Positions 32,838 to 41,685 of a stretch of 64,000 nt of DNA are shown here, piece after piece. Each line of letters starts with the position of its first letter. The stretch's first letter is position 1. Origin of the DNA: Bacillota bacterium (GTDB lineage: Bacteria; Bacillota; Clostridia; Lachnospirales; Lachnospiraceae); assembly GCA_023413555.1 (NCBI GenBank), contig JAEZPG010000092.1, positions 1 to 64,000 of the forward strand, in the 5' to 3' direction. Both the position numbers and the translations under genes were made by a program. The notes below the pieces were generated by a model. The model saw nothing but the letters and a program-made list of their open reading frames with translations, did not search any database and was not told where the DNA came from.

Positions 32838-33596
32838 TTATTTTAATGACTCTATGATTGAATGAAACCAAGTCGCATCTGGTTGCTGATCTGGCATATT
32901 ACGATATAGATAATATATTTTCTTTCTTACCAAGTCATTGGGTTGATATTCTCTTTCACAATCCTCAAGGGAAGTTATAATCTTTCTTGCAGCCTTTTTA
33001 TTATTCTCATTGGTACTTCTAAAATCAATCCACGCTTGACATCTACAGGGATTCTTCACATCTAATAGATTACAGTGTCCGTCAAAAAATGCATCGAGAT
33101 TCTTTCTGGCTCTAAAAAGTAATCCCTTCGTTGCTGCATTGGATAGTTGTAGCATCTGAGACACTTCACTTACTGACAAACCAAACATATCAATGAGTGA
33201 AAAAGCAATCCGCTGATGTAGAGATAATTTACTGGCCATGGCATAAAAGCATCCACTTTGTATACTTCTTATACTCTCCTCTACAACTACCTCCTCTTCT
33301 GGATTTGGTAGCTGAGTACCTAACAAAGAACCTTCCAACTCTAGTTCCTCAAGTTTATCATGTAATTCTACCTTATGCTTGGTTGTTTTTCTATAATCCA
33401 TAAGAAACTGACGATAACAAATGCTACGTAACCATTTTTTTATCGCCTCTTCCTCTCTAAGCTGTTCCATATTTTCCCATGCATGAATGAATGTCTCCTG
33501 AGCAATATCCTCGGCCTTCACTGGATTACAAGTTAACTTCAATGCATATTTGTATATGTATGTGCCATAATTGGCAACTACTTCTTCTATCCTCAT
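32838..33596 (-). CDS. ECF-type RNA polymerase sigma factor with C-terminal Cys-containing extension
   Basis: The protein (about 252 residues) has sigma-70 region 2 (YKYALKLTCNPVKAEDIAQE TFIHAWENM) and region 4 (SLHQRIAFSLIDMFGLSVSE VSQMLQLSNAATKGLLFRAR). A C-terminal extension of about 80 residues follows, with CNLLDVKNPCRCQAWIDF, likely metal binding. Such tails in ECF sigma factors replace a separate anti-sigma partner. AAGGTG stands six bases before the ATG at 33596, inside the foot of a 14-bp hairpin. The gene lies directly after a P450 gene and could regulate it or be read through from it. Confidence 0.82.
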   Translation of the reverse strand: MRIEEVVANYGTYIYKYALKLTCNPVKAEDIAQETFIHAWENMEQLREEEAIKKWLRSICYRQFLMDYRKTTKHKVELHDKLEELELEGSLLGTQLPNPEEEVVVEESIRSIQSGCFYAMASKLSLHQRIAFSLIDMFGLSVSEVSQMLQLSNAATKGLLFRARKNLDAFFDGHCNLLDVKNPCRCQAWIDFRSTNENNKKAARKIITSLEDCEREYQPNDLVRKKIYYLYRNMPDQQPDATWFHSIIESLK

Positions 33597-33606
33597 TATC
33601 ATCACC

Positions 33607-33640
33607 TTAAGAGACAGTATACAACAATACTGTCTCTTAA
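33607..33640 (-). promoter_or_regulatory. Perfect 14-bp hairpin between P450 and sigma-factor genes
   Basis: TTAAGAGACAGTAT (33607-33620) and ATACTGTCTCTTAA (33627-33640) form a stem with loop ACAACA. The sigma gene's ribosome site overlaps its foot. There is no T-run after it, so it may modulate readthrough or translation rather than terminate. Confidence 0.55.
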
Positions 33641-33650
33641 TAAACACAAT

Positions 33651-34904
33651 TTACATTTTTCTTATATTACTCATCACAAATCCACTCTTAGGCAAAGTAG
33701 GTATCTTTTGCATGGAATAATCCAAATTCTGCTTTGGCACATCATAATCTAAACGATTTACCAAATAATCTGCAAATACTTCCATGACCTTTAAAGTTAT
33801 GATATCCCCCGCACATCGATGGCCACTCTGTATCTTCCCGCCGCCTTGAGGTACGAAATCATAGTAATCCTGCTTTCGTGATTTAAATCGTTCCGGCATA
33901 AATCGATTTGGTTGTTTCCAAAGTTTTGGATCATGATTGGTTCCATACAAATCCAGGACAACTAATTTATTCTTTCTAAATAGATAATGCTTCCAGACAA
34001 AATTACGCTTTACTTTTGCACCTACGAATGGCGCAAATGGATAAAAACGGCGTACCTCCTGACAAAACATTTCAAGATATAATCTATCGCCACTTCCTAT
34101 TCTGTCCCTGCATTCTGGATAATTAGCAAGGGCTAACCCCTCAAATGTAACAAATGTAGCAATCGCAATTATTGGTCGCAAAAGATTAATCAAATCCACT
34201 GCGGCAATCTGAGGGGGCAATTTCTTTCCATTCTCTTCATACATACTCATCTGATAAAGAGGGCTTGTCTTATCTACAACAAGCGCTCCGTCTCGAACAG
34301 CTACTATGCTATTCTTAATCCAGTGTTCTACATCTTTTCGTGCCTCTTTGCCCGTTCGATAAGTCTTACCAAATCTACCAAAGCCATATATCATGAATCC
34401 AAATTTGTCAGCATACTTTGCAATTTTATCTTTTTCATAAGAGATTCCCACCCATTGGAAAACACTCTCAAATAACACCCTTTGGCTTTCCTTATATAGG
34501 ACTACATAGGACTTCTTTTCCCATCTGGTAGCATATTGATCCAGATTCGTTTGACATATTGTTAGAAACTTTTTTTCATAATCTGGTGTCAATAAAGACA
34601 TAAATTGGGCTTTTCGCTGTTTATGGTTTTTTCCGTCTAAGCCTTGAACACCTTTTTTTCCAAATAGGGTTTTCTGAACCCTCATTGGCGCAACTCCTTT
34701 TCTTTTGAAATATCTCTCGTTATAAAAAAGTTCACCTGCTTCCTTTCCCATTAGAAAAGTGACTTTTTTTCCTAGAAAACGAGCTGTAAAGATGTTTGTA
34801 TCTAGTTGATTCATTCGTTTGGATATAAAAAGATAACCGTCCCTTAGAAAGCCACAGGTACTATCAAGTGGCTTATCCTTTGGCATTTGTTTTAGTAATC
34901 GCAT
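33651..34904 (-). CDS. CYP152-type cytochrome P450 (fatty-acid peroxygenase-like)
   Basis: The 417-residue protein has the P450 fold with the heme-thiolate loop FVPQGGGKIQSGHRCAGD (Cys364 as ligand) and the EVRRFYPFAPF K-helix. The I-helix reads NLLRPIIAIATFVTFEGLAL, containing the Arg-Pro pair that replaces the usual acid-alcohol pair in the CYP152 fatty-acid hydroxylases (P450BS-beta and relatives). CYP152 enzymes use hydrogen peroxide, not oxygen and a reductase, so they can act in an anaerobe. It probably hydroxylates long-chain fatty acids. It is followed by the ECF sigma gene. Confidence 0.88.
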   Translation of the reverse strand: MRLLKQMPKDKPLDSTCGFLRDGYLFISKRMNQLDTNIFTARFLGKKVTFLMGKEAGELFYNERYFKRKGVAPMRVQKTLFGKKGVQGLDGKNHKQRKAQFMSLLTPDYEKKFLTICQTNLDQYATRWEKKSYVVLYKESQRVLFESVFQWVGISYEKDKIAKYADKFGFMIYGFGRFGKTYRTGKEARKDVEHWIKNSIVAVRDGALVVDKTSPLYQMSMYEENGKKLPPQIAAVDLINLLRPIIAIATFVTFEGLALANYPECRDRIGSGDRLYLEMFCQEVRRFYPFAPFVGAKVKRNFVWKHYLFRKNKLVVLDLYGTNHDPKLWKQPNRFMPERFKSRKQDYYDFVPQGGGKIQSGHRCAGDIITLKVMEVFADYLVNRLDYDVPKQNLDYSMQKIPTLPKSGFVMSNIRKM

Positions 34905-35028
34905 AAATAATTCCCTCTTTCAGATATTATTAGTTAGTATCCTCAGGGAGGGAAGAAATATTCTTTATAGATGCCAAACATATACCTAATTGTGAGTCTT
35001 ACTATTAGATACATGTATGGCATTACTT

Positions 35029-35646
35029 TTATTTCTTGCAGAGATATGTCCCACCATCTAACACATGAATCGGCTCCAAATTAGGCAGATCACCACAAAC
35101 ATAAACAGAAGAGATTGTATTATCTTCTAAACGAATATTGAACATTAATACACTATCCTTACTTCCAGTTGCAGTTACATTGATTCTATAGGTTCCAGGC
35201 GGAACAACCACATAATCTGTCATTTCACGAAACATTAAATCCTTAGCAAACTGCATATCATTTGCTGTAATATCTACACCAGGTGCATTTGGCGAAAGAT
35301 GTACTGCACGAACCGTACTTTTTCCCTCAGTAACTCCATTTTGACTGTCATCCTCTAGAACAATTAACTTTAAATCATCTAGATTACCTGTTGCTGCCGC
35401 TGTTAGAATCTTGCGATCTGGTACTGTCAGAACCACTGCAATGACAGGGTTCTCTTTTGTGCCTGCTGCATATACATCCACCATATGGTCTCCCACAGGT
35501 ACTGGCATATAATCAGTAATCTCTGTAAATACCAGGTTCTGTGCTACCACTGCACCATCCACATATACATCGACTGCAGGTGCATTGGGAGCCGCGTGAA
35601 AAATACGCACCAATGATGTTCCCTCCATGATATTAAAACAATCCAA
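35029..35646 (-). CDS. DUF4397 protein with two repeat domains
   Basis: The 205-residue protein consists of two DUF4397 units. Each starts with a motif like VRIFHAAPNAPAVDVYVDG (about 12-30) or VRAVHLSPNAPGVDITANDM (about 112-131) and continues with FTEITDYMPVPVGDHMVDVY. DUF4397 proteins are usually surface-exposed in Bacillales and Clostridia. No signal peptide is visible here, so this one may be cytoplasmic or a spore-surface protein. It starts with TTG at 35646 preceded by GAGGTG. A downstream role is unknown. Confidence 0.78.
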   Translation of the reverse strand: MDCFNIMEGTSLVRIFHAAPNAPAVDVYVDGAVVAQNLVFTEITDYMPVPVGDHMVDVYAAGTKENPVIAVVLTVPDRKILTAAATGNLDDLKLIVLEDDSQNGVTEGKSTVRAVHLSPNAPGVDITANDMQFAKDLMFREMTDYVVVPPGTYRINVTATGSKDSVLMFNIRLEDNTISSVYVCGDLPNLEPIHVLDGGTYLCKK

Positions 35647-35790
35647 GTAGTCAACACCTCATATTAGCTTTTGTACAATACTATGGCGATTTCTCATAAA
35701 ATAGAATATAGGATGCAAAGTTATCACATAAACTAATGCTCTTAGGTCCATAATATTCTTATCATCATAGAAAAAAAGTGAGTGAAGAAA

Positions 35791-35976
35791 ATGATTGATT
35801 CAAAAAATACTACTGAAAATATAAAAAATGATTCCCCTCCATTATTCAAAGATGATGGAAGTCATTTAAAAGAAGAATACCAAAAAAGTAAAAAGCCACA
35901 GGATAGATATATTGACGAATTGGAAGATAGAATGAAAGCAATTGCTGTGGAACGGTTTAAAAACTATTATCATTAA
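35791..35976 (+). CDS. Small charged protein, paralogue of the gene at 29200
   Basis: The roughly 61-residue protein ends RYIDELEDRMKAIAVERFKN YYH, matching the C-terminal signature of the gene at 29200. The N-terminal half is Lys/Asn/Ser rich. I favour the ATG at 35791; a GTG three codons earlier is possible. A perfect 15-bp hairpin follows (35983-36020). The function is unknown. Confidence 0.55.
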   Translation: MIDSKNTTENIKNDSPPLFKDDGSHLKEEYQKSKKPQDRYIDELEDRMKAIAVERFKNYYH

Positions 35977-35982
35977 TATACC

Positions 35983-36020
35983 AAGGAAGCCTACTATGAC
36001 ATACTATAGTAGGCTTCCTT
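35983..36020. terminator. Bidirectional terminator between convergent genes
   Basis: AAGGAAGCCTACTAT (35983-35997) and its complement (36006-36020) pair perfectly. It ends both the small-protein gene (plus) and kimA (minus). Confidence 0.85.
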
Positions 36021-36046
36021 AAACTTTTATTTTTCGACTACATCAT

Positions 36047-37927
36047 CTAAAAGGTTGGCATCTCATTTCTTAATTTATAATGAAATGGCAATACAATCGT
36101 AGTCACATTTTTATGCTTATTCAAATGTTTACTTAAATAGTAACTGGTTTGATTATGCAAGAATAAATCATACCAATGTTCTGAGATAAATTTAATCGTA
36201 ATAACTGAAATATTCTCTCCATGTTTCAGCTCACTTTCCCTTTTCCAAAGGTAATCGTCTAGTGGTTTAACGATATCTCGATACGGTGTCTTCAATATCA
36301 TGAGTTTCGCAGGTATTTCAAGCTCTTCCCACTCTTTACTAAGGGATGCTGCATGTTCCGAGTGCCTACAGACATGAAGAACTGTAATATTATCTGATAT
36401 AGAGTTGGCATAATTGATGGCCTTTAAAAATGGTTTATTGATATCATGAACCAGTACAATACAATGGGTGGAAGAAATCAAATATTTATCATAATAAGGA
36501 TGAAAAGAATCTAACTTTAACTGTTCACCAATAAAAGAATAATGCTTGTGGATCATGTGCATTAAAAACATCAGAAACGGCATTGCAATTGCCAAAACCC
36601 AAGCACCATCTAAAAATTTAGTGCTAAAAACAATCACGGAAACAATCATGGTTACTAATGCACCAAAACCGTTAATCCAACTTTTGTATTGCCAGTTCTT
36701 TTCTTTCGTCGTAATCCATTTTTTAAACATTCCAAACTGGGCTATGGTAAAAGAAATAAAAACACCTACTGAGTATAATGGAATCAATGCATGCACATCA
36801 CTTTTGAAAATGATAACTAGTGCAGAGGCACAAATGAAAATGAATAAGATCCCGTTAGAAAAACTCAGCTTAGTTCCCCTTGATGAAAATTGTCTTGGAA
36901 CATAACCGTCGTGGGCTAATATGTATAGCAACTGTGGAAGACCATTAAATGCAGTGTTCGCAGCTAAAACCAGAATTAGTGAAGTGAAAATCTGTATTAT
37001 GTAAAACATAACATTATGACCGAATACTGCGTTTGCTATCTGGGACAATACTGTAGGTCCATTTTCCTGTGATAGCACATTAAGATTTAAGGCAAGGATG
37101 GAGATACCACCAAAAATAAAAACAATGATTGCTCCCAGTGAAAAAAGTATGATTTTTGCATTCTTTGTACTAGGCGCTTTAAAGTTAGGCACCGCATTAC
37201 TTACTGCCTCCACCCCTGTCATAGCTGAACATCCCGAAGAAAATGCTCTTAACATTAATATGATCATAATTCCTTTCATTGATTCTGTTGGAATGATTGT
37301 TGCCTTCTGGGCTTCTGAATATTGAATGGCATTCAAATCGCCCGTTAATAGCTTAATAAACCCGGTTATAATGAGAATTGCCATAGAAAAGATGAATAGG
37401 TATGTTGGAAGTCCAAATATTTTTGATGCCTCTCTGGCACCACGAAGATTAATCAATGTGATAATTGCTATACTCACTAGAGAAATAATAATCTTCGCCA
37501 AATCTGTTTCCAGTGAAGGAAATGCGGACGATATTGCTGCTGTAGAAGAGGAAATACTAACAGCTACAGTCATAATGTAATCAATCATCAGAGCCGAAGC
37601 ACACAACAACGACGCTCCTTTCCCAATATTTTCTTTTGTAACTGAATATGCACCACCACCTAATGGATAATGATCGATAATCTGCGAATACGATACAATT
37701 AGAATAATTAACAAGAGTAAGATTGGTACTACGATAAATGGGATTGCATCAAATGCCCATAATCCTACAGCAGGTAGTAATACCAACAGAATTTCTTCAA
37801 TAGCATAAGCTACCGAGGAAACAGCATCACTTGCCATGATAGGAAGACCCCATATTTTAGTAAGTTTTTCATGCTGCAATTCACTGTTCTTAATGGGTTT
37901 TCCTAATAAAATTTTTTTTATATTCAT
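36047..37927 (-). CDS. kimA: KimA-type potassium importer (APC superfamily)
   Basis: The 626-residue protein begins LLGKPIKNSELQHEKLTKIW GLPIMASDAVSSVAYAIEEI, which closely follows B. subtilis KimA (YdaO), and has about twelve membrane helices followed by a cytoplasmic C-terminal domain from about residue 460. YPLGGGAYSVTKENIGKGAS LLC is the conserved substrate-binding loop. KimA imports K+ coupled to protons and is inhibited by c-di-AMP. I see no ydaO/kimA-type riboswitch upstream, so control may differ. It is convergent with the small-protein gene. Confidence 0.82.
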   Translation of the reverse strand: MNIKKILLGKPIKNSELQHEKLTKIWGLPIMASDAVSSVAYAIEEILLVLLPAVGLWAFDAIPFIVVPILLLLIILIVSYSQIIDHYPLGGGAYSVTKENIGKGASLLCASALMIDYIMTVAVSISSSTAAISSAFPSLETDLAKIIISLVSIAIITLINLRGAREASKIFGLPTYLFIFSMAILIITGFIKLLTGDLNAIQYSEAQKATIIPTESMKGIMIILMLRAFSSGCSAMTGVEAVSNAVPNFKAPSTKNAKIILFSLGAIIVFIFGGISILALNLNVLSQENGPTVLSQIANAVFGHNVMFYIIQIFTSLILVLAANTAFNGLPQLLYILAHDGYVPRQFSSRGTKLSFSNGILFIFICASALVIIFKSDVHALIPLYSVGVFISFTIAQFGMFKKWITTKEKNWQYKSWINGFGALVTMIVSVIVFSTKFLDGAWVLAIAMPFLMFLMHMIHKHYSFIGEQLKLDSFHPYYDKYLISSTHCIVLVHDINKPFLKAINYANSISDNITVLHVCRHSEHAASLSKEWEELEIPAKLMILKTPYRDIVKPLDDYLWKRESELKHGENISVITIKFISEHWYDLFLHNQTSYYLSKHLNKHKNVTTIVLPFHYKLRNEMPTF

Positions 37928-38374
37928 ACAAATGGATCCTTTCTAGAATACTATATATGTATTATATGGCTGCATCTAACAATTTTGCATTTGTGATTAT
38001 AGACTTACACCAGGCAAAAAGCAAATAAATATTATAGGAATTTTTGTTAATATATCGTATATTCTTTCTGCTTCTTTACGGTGTAAATCTTTTTCTTTTA
38101 TATTCCTTCTCTTCCTGTAAAAATCTAAATCTATTTCTCTATTCTCTTTTTATACTTCCATAACTACCTCCAATACTATACTAGTAATTATTATGTTCTA
38201 GTTCATTTAGGTATATTCTTTATGACACATCTGAGTAAATTGCAATACATGTTAAAATAGCAACCCCTCTGCTCCAATCTCGGCTCTGGATTCCTATGAT
38301 GATCACTTCCTTGTTTATCTTACTCTTTATTACCTATCGTAAAGAAAACATAAAATAACCCATAATTAAAGAAT
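37928..38374. other. Upstream region of kimA
   Basis: About 450 bp of AT-rich sequence, presumably holding the kimA promoter. I looked for the conserved boxes of a c-di-AMP riboswitch and did not find them. No gene is apparent. Confidence 0.4.
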
Positions 38375-38413
38375 AAACCACCAAAAATACTATCATGTAA
38401 TTTTCGGTGGTTT
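38375..38413 (-). terminator. Terminator of the CoA-disulfide-reductase-like gene
   Basis: AAACCACC (38375-38382) pairs with GGTGGTTT (38406-38413), extended inward with A/T pairs. It lies 31 bp beyond the stop at 38445, with T-rich sequence following on both strands. Confidence 0.7.
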
Positions 38414-38444
38414 GTTTTATTGTATTATATAAAGTTTGGTTATT

Positions 38445-40145
38445 TTATCTAAAATTATATTCCGTTACAATACTCTCTCTTCCTGTAACTTGATCATTAT
38501 AAAATTCATAGAAACATATTCCTAAAAAGCTGCCTGTAATATTAGTAACGTTATGATATCCTCTATTCCGTAGTGCTAACGTTGCATTATAGCTACGTTG
38601 ACCAGTTCTACAATGTACATATACCGGCTTATCTTTTGGAATTTCATCCATTCTTTCTCTAAGTTGACTTAACGGAATGTTGATTGCCCCTTTAATATGC
38701 CCACGATTAAATTCACTGATTTCCCTTACGTCTATTATGATGTTATCCGTTTCAACCAACTCTCTTACCTTGTCCACATTCACTTGCCTAAATTCACCAT
38801 CTAACAGATTGGATGCTACATACCCTGCATAGTTTACAATATCCTTTGCCGTAGAAAATGGAGGAGCATAGCTTAATTCCAAGTCCTTCAAGTCTTCTAC
38901 TGTTCCGTTCAACTTAATTGCAGTAGCAATGACATCAATTCGCTTTGTTACATCACCTTTCCCGATTGCCTGCGCCCCTAAGATTTTTCCTGTCGGTACT
39001 TCAAATAGCAGTTTGAAATGCATTGGTGCTGCATCTGGCATAATTCCAACTTTATCGGATAGAATTATGCGTACAATCTCATAATTGATATTCATTTTTT
39101 GAGCTTTGATTAAGGATTCATTTAACCCTGTTGAGGCCCCATTATATTCAAATACTTTAATTGCAGAAGATCCTATATATCCCTTATTTAATGTACTCTT
39201 GTGATTGATATGATTTGCAACGGATCTAGCCTGCTTTAAGGCAGGGCCTGCTAAGGATAACTTTGTTGTAGTATGGGTTAATGCATGATATACTTCGATT
39301 GCATCACCCACTGCGTAGATATCTGGGTCATTGGTAAGATAATTCTTATCTACCTTAATTGCACCTGTGTCTCCGATTACAAGACCTGCTTCTTTTGCAA
39401 GAGTTATCTCAGGGGATACACCGACTGCCATAATCACTGCACTGGCATTGAGTTTCTTTCCAGATGCCAAGACAACTTTATCTTCATCAAACCTCTCCAC
39501 CTTATCTCCTACAATTAAATTCACCTTATGATCCATCAATACTTTATGGAATATTTGAACCATATCGTAATCAAATGGTCTTAAAATTTGATTCGTAGCT
39601 TCAATCAAGGAAACATTGTAGCCCGCCTCGCTTAAGTTCTCAGCAACTTCAACTCCAACATATCCTCCACCAATCACCGTTACATCCGTGGTCGTCATTT
39701 TCCTTACAAACTGATTTAACTTATCAATATCAACTACATTTCTCACAGCAAAAACATTGACCTTTTCAATACCTGGTAGCTTTGGTACAATTGGAGAAGC
39801 TCCTGGAGATAAGATAAGTTTATCATACGTTTCTTCATATTCTTCGCCTGAATCCACTTTTTTTACTGTTACCGATTTATTTTTTCTATCAATAGCAGTT
39901 ACTTCACTATTTACACGTGCATCTATATTATATTGCTTTAAAAACAACATTGGGTTCATTAATACCAAATTATCTACATCCTTAATAACCCCACTTAAAT
40001 GATACGGAAGGGAACAATTAGAAAAAGAAACATGAGGCCCTCTTTCAAACATAATAATTTGATCCTCTTCACTATTTCTTCTTAGCTTCGCAGCAGCCGA
40101 AGCTCCACCAGCTACTCCTCCAATAATTAGTATTTTTCTTCCCAT
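38445..40145 (-). CDS. CoA-disulfide reductase / NADH oxidase-like flavoprotein with C-terminal rhodanese domain
   Basis: The 566-residue protein has an FAD domain (IIGGVAGGASAAAKLR, residues 7-22), the redox-active Cys44 in SFSNCSLPYHLSG, and an NAD domain (VTVIGGGYVGVEVAENLSEA, about 155-174). A C-terminal rhodanese domain carries the active-site loop CRTGQRS (Cys512). This fusion is known from CoA-disulfide reductase-rhodanese proteins that reduce CoA persulfide or polysulfide. It should help manage sulfane sulfur or thiol redox state in the cytoplasm. It follows the single-domain rhodanese gene by about 30 bp. Confidence 0.88.
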   Translation of the reverse strand: MGRKILIIGGVAGGASAAAKLRRNSEEDQIIMFERGPHVSFSNCSLPYHLSGVIKDVDNLVLMNPMLFLKQYNIDARVNSEVTAIDRKNKSVTVKKVDSGEEYEETYDKLILSPGASPIVPKLPGIEKVNVFAVRNVVDIDKLNQFVRKMTTTDVTVIGGGYVGVEVAENLSEAGYNVSLIEATNQILRPFDYDMVQIFHKVLMDHKVNLIVGDKVERFDEDKVVLASGKKLNASAVIMAVGVSPEITLAKEAGLVIGDTGAIKVDKNYLTNDPDIYAVGDAIEVYHALTHTTTKLSLAGPALKQARSVANHINHKSTLNKGYIGSSAIKVFEYNGASTGLNESLIKAQKMNINYEIVRIILSDKVGIMPDAAPMHFKLLFEVPTGKILGAQAIGKGDVTKRIDVIATAIKLNGTVEDLKDLELSYAPPFSTAKDIVNYAGYVASNLLDGEFRQVNVDKVRELVETDNIIIDVREISEFNRGHIKGAINIPLSQLRERMDEIPKDKPVYVHCRTGQRSYNATLALRNRGYHNVTNITGSFLGICFYEFYNDQVTGRESIVTEYNFR

Positions 40146-40173
40146 TTAATCATCCTCCTTGGTTAATTACTTA

Positions 40174-40494
40174 TTACTTTCTCTTTGTTCCCACATAGGA
40201 ACCCATGCCTCCAGCAACATTGATGACATCATAGCCTTGTTTCTCAAGTTCCCTTGTGGTTCTTCCACTTCTTCCACCTGACTGGCACATAATATAATAG
40301 GTCTTATCCTTTAATAAGTATTTCTCAGGACTTGAAAGTAAAGTACCCATAGGTATGTTTTTAGCGGTCCTTATACTTCCTGATTTATATTCATAGGGTT
40401 CCCTAATATCAATTAGTTCCACTTTGCCAATTAGATTGTCCATATCATTTACATTAATGACTTTACTGGTACCTTTTTTTAAAAAGTCAAACAT
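40174..40494 (-). CDS. Single-domain rhodanese-like protein
   Basis: The 106-residue protein has the rhodanese fold with IDIREPYEYKSGSIRTAKNI P and the active-site loop CQSGGRSGR (Cys70). It can carry a persulfide and probably feeds the flavoprotein encoded just downstream, which itself ends with a rhodanese domain. AAGGAGG lies nine bases before the ATG at 40494; the longer frame to 40536 lacks such a site. Confidence 0.85.
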   Translation of the reverse strand: MFDFLKKGTSKVINVNDMDNLIGKVELIDIREPYEYKSGSIRTAKNIPMGTLLSSPEKYLLKDKTYYIMCQSGGRSGRTTRELEKQGYDVINVAGGMGSYVGTKRK

Positions 40495-40650
40495 AATAAC
40501 ATCCTCCTTAGTTAAAATTAATGATTCTTGTTTCATAGCTTTTCTGTTATCCTAATTATACATTATTTTCGACAATAATCTGTGACATAATCACATAAAA
40601 TGCTGATTATTTTGTCTTTTCATACTCGAACCAATTACAAGATCATTACG

Positions 40651-40681
40651 AAAAAACCTCTTAACCAAATTGGTCAAGAGG
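40651..40681 (-). terminator. Terminator of the SDR gene
   Basis: On the minus strand CCTCTTGACCAA pairs with TTGGTTAAGAGG, followed by six Ts, 55 bp after the SDR stop. Confidence 0.85.
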
Positions 40682-40735
40682 CCCTAATCTAACGTCTATA
40701 TAATTTCCCCAGATAACAAACGAATATATCACTTG

Positions 40736-41566
40736 CTAAATTGCAAGTGGTTGTCTACCATTAATGTCAGTGAATGAATACTTTAAGCCAATTTCCCCAG
40801 TACGTAGAATTGTTCCACTTTGCTCGATGGCACTGTCATCCTGTTCCAACGCCGCTATACAGCGTCCAACGAACTGTGGCGTTTCCATTTTATCTAGGCT
40901 TAAAGATGGATCATATTTTGCCAATTCAATCATTCCCTCAGTTGCAACATCACCTGGATAGAGAGCAAACATCTTTACTCCATATTCTTTTAATTCACAA
41001 GCAGCATCGGTAGTAAATTTATTCGTTGCTGCCTTGACCAAACCATGTGATACATTTAACCAATATTTCTCAGCGCTTATATATGATATATTGGCAATCA
41101 AGCCGCTATGTTGTTTTACCATCATCTTAGCAGCATAACGACTTGCAAGATAATTAGAACGCATTCCTACCATGTGAAGATCATCGAACAATGACATTGG
41201 TTGTTCCCAAAATGGTGTTTGGAAGAAATATTTATTCATGATGTGATCCACACCTGCATAAGCACTATTCACCAAAATATCGATCTTTCCCTGTTCTCTC
41301 TCAACTCGATCAAATAGTTCCTTAACCTCCTCATCCTTCTTGAAGTCGCAGCGATGAGCAATTCCAATACCCCCTAGTCGATTCACTTCATTGGCTGTTT
41401 CCTGTATCGTTGTATTCTTTAAAAAATCAGGAAATCCTTCTGTGTTTTCGGTTCTTCCTGTTACGTAAACGGTAGCTCCATATTCCCCCAGTGCTAGAGC
41501 TACACCTTTTCCAATTCCTCGACTGGCACCTGTTACAACTGCAACTTTACCTTTTAAATCATACAT
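40736..41566 (-). CDS. Short-chain dehydrogenase/reductase (DHRS1-like), catalytic Tyr replaced by His
   Basis: The 276-residue protein has the NAD(P) motif TGASRGIG (12-19), NAG-equivalent NSAYAG (100-105) and the helix with the active-site Lys178. In the usual Tyr-x-x-x-Lys motif the Tyr position is His174 (VSHGLVKAA), and a Tyr is found at 168 instead. Ser161 is in place. Whether it is still catalytic is open. The sequence resembles human DHRS1 and bacterial relatives. The start at 41566 has AAAGGAGG. It is divergent from an AraC-GyrI regulator's downstream end only, not co-transcribed. Confidence 0.8.
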   Translation of the reverse strand: MYDLKGKVAVVTGASRGIGKGVALALGEYGATVYVTGRTENTEGFPDFLKNTTIQETANEVNRLGGIGIAHRCDFKKDEEVKELFDRVEREQGKIDILVNSAYAGVDHIMNKYFFQTPFWEQPMSLFDDLHMVGMRSNYLASRYAAKMMVKQHSGLIANISYISAEKYWLNVSHGLVKAATNKFTTDAACELKEYGVKMFALYPGDVATEGMIELAKYDPSLSLDKMETPQFVGRCIAALEQDDSAIEQSGTILRTGEIGLKYSFTDINGRQPLAI

Positions 41567-41685
41567 GTGAAATCCTCCTTTAATCATAAGAAAGACATAC
41601 TATCTGTAGAAGCAATATATATAAAAAAAGCCATAATATCAGTAACATCTCTCTTCTTAAATGTTATCCAAATTATAGCTTATTG

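Noticed and set aside
37928..38374. c-di-AMP riboswitch upstream of kimA
   Set aside because: Expected from the family, but the conserved boxes are not visible in this AT-rich leader.
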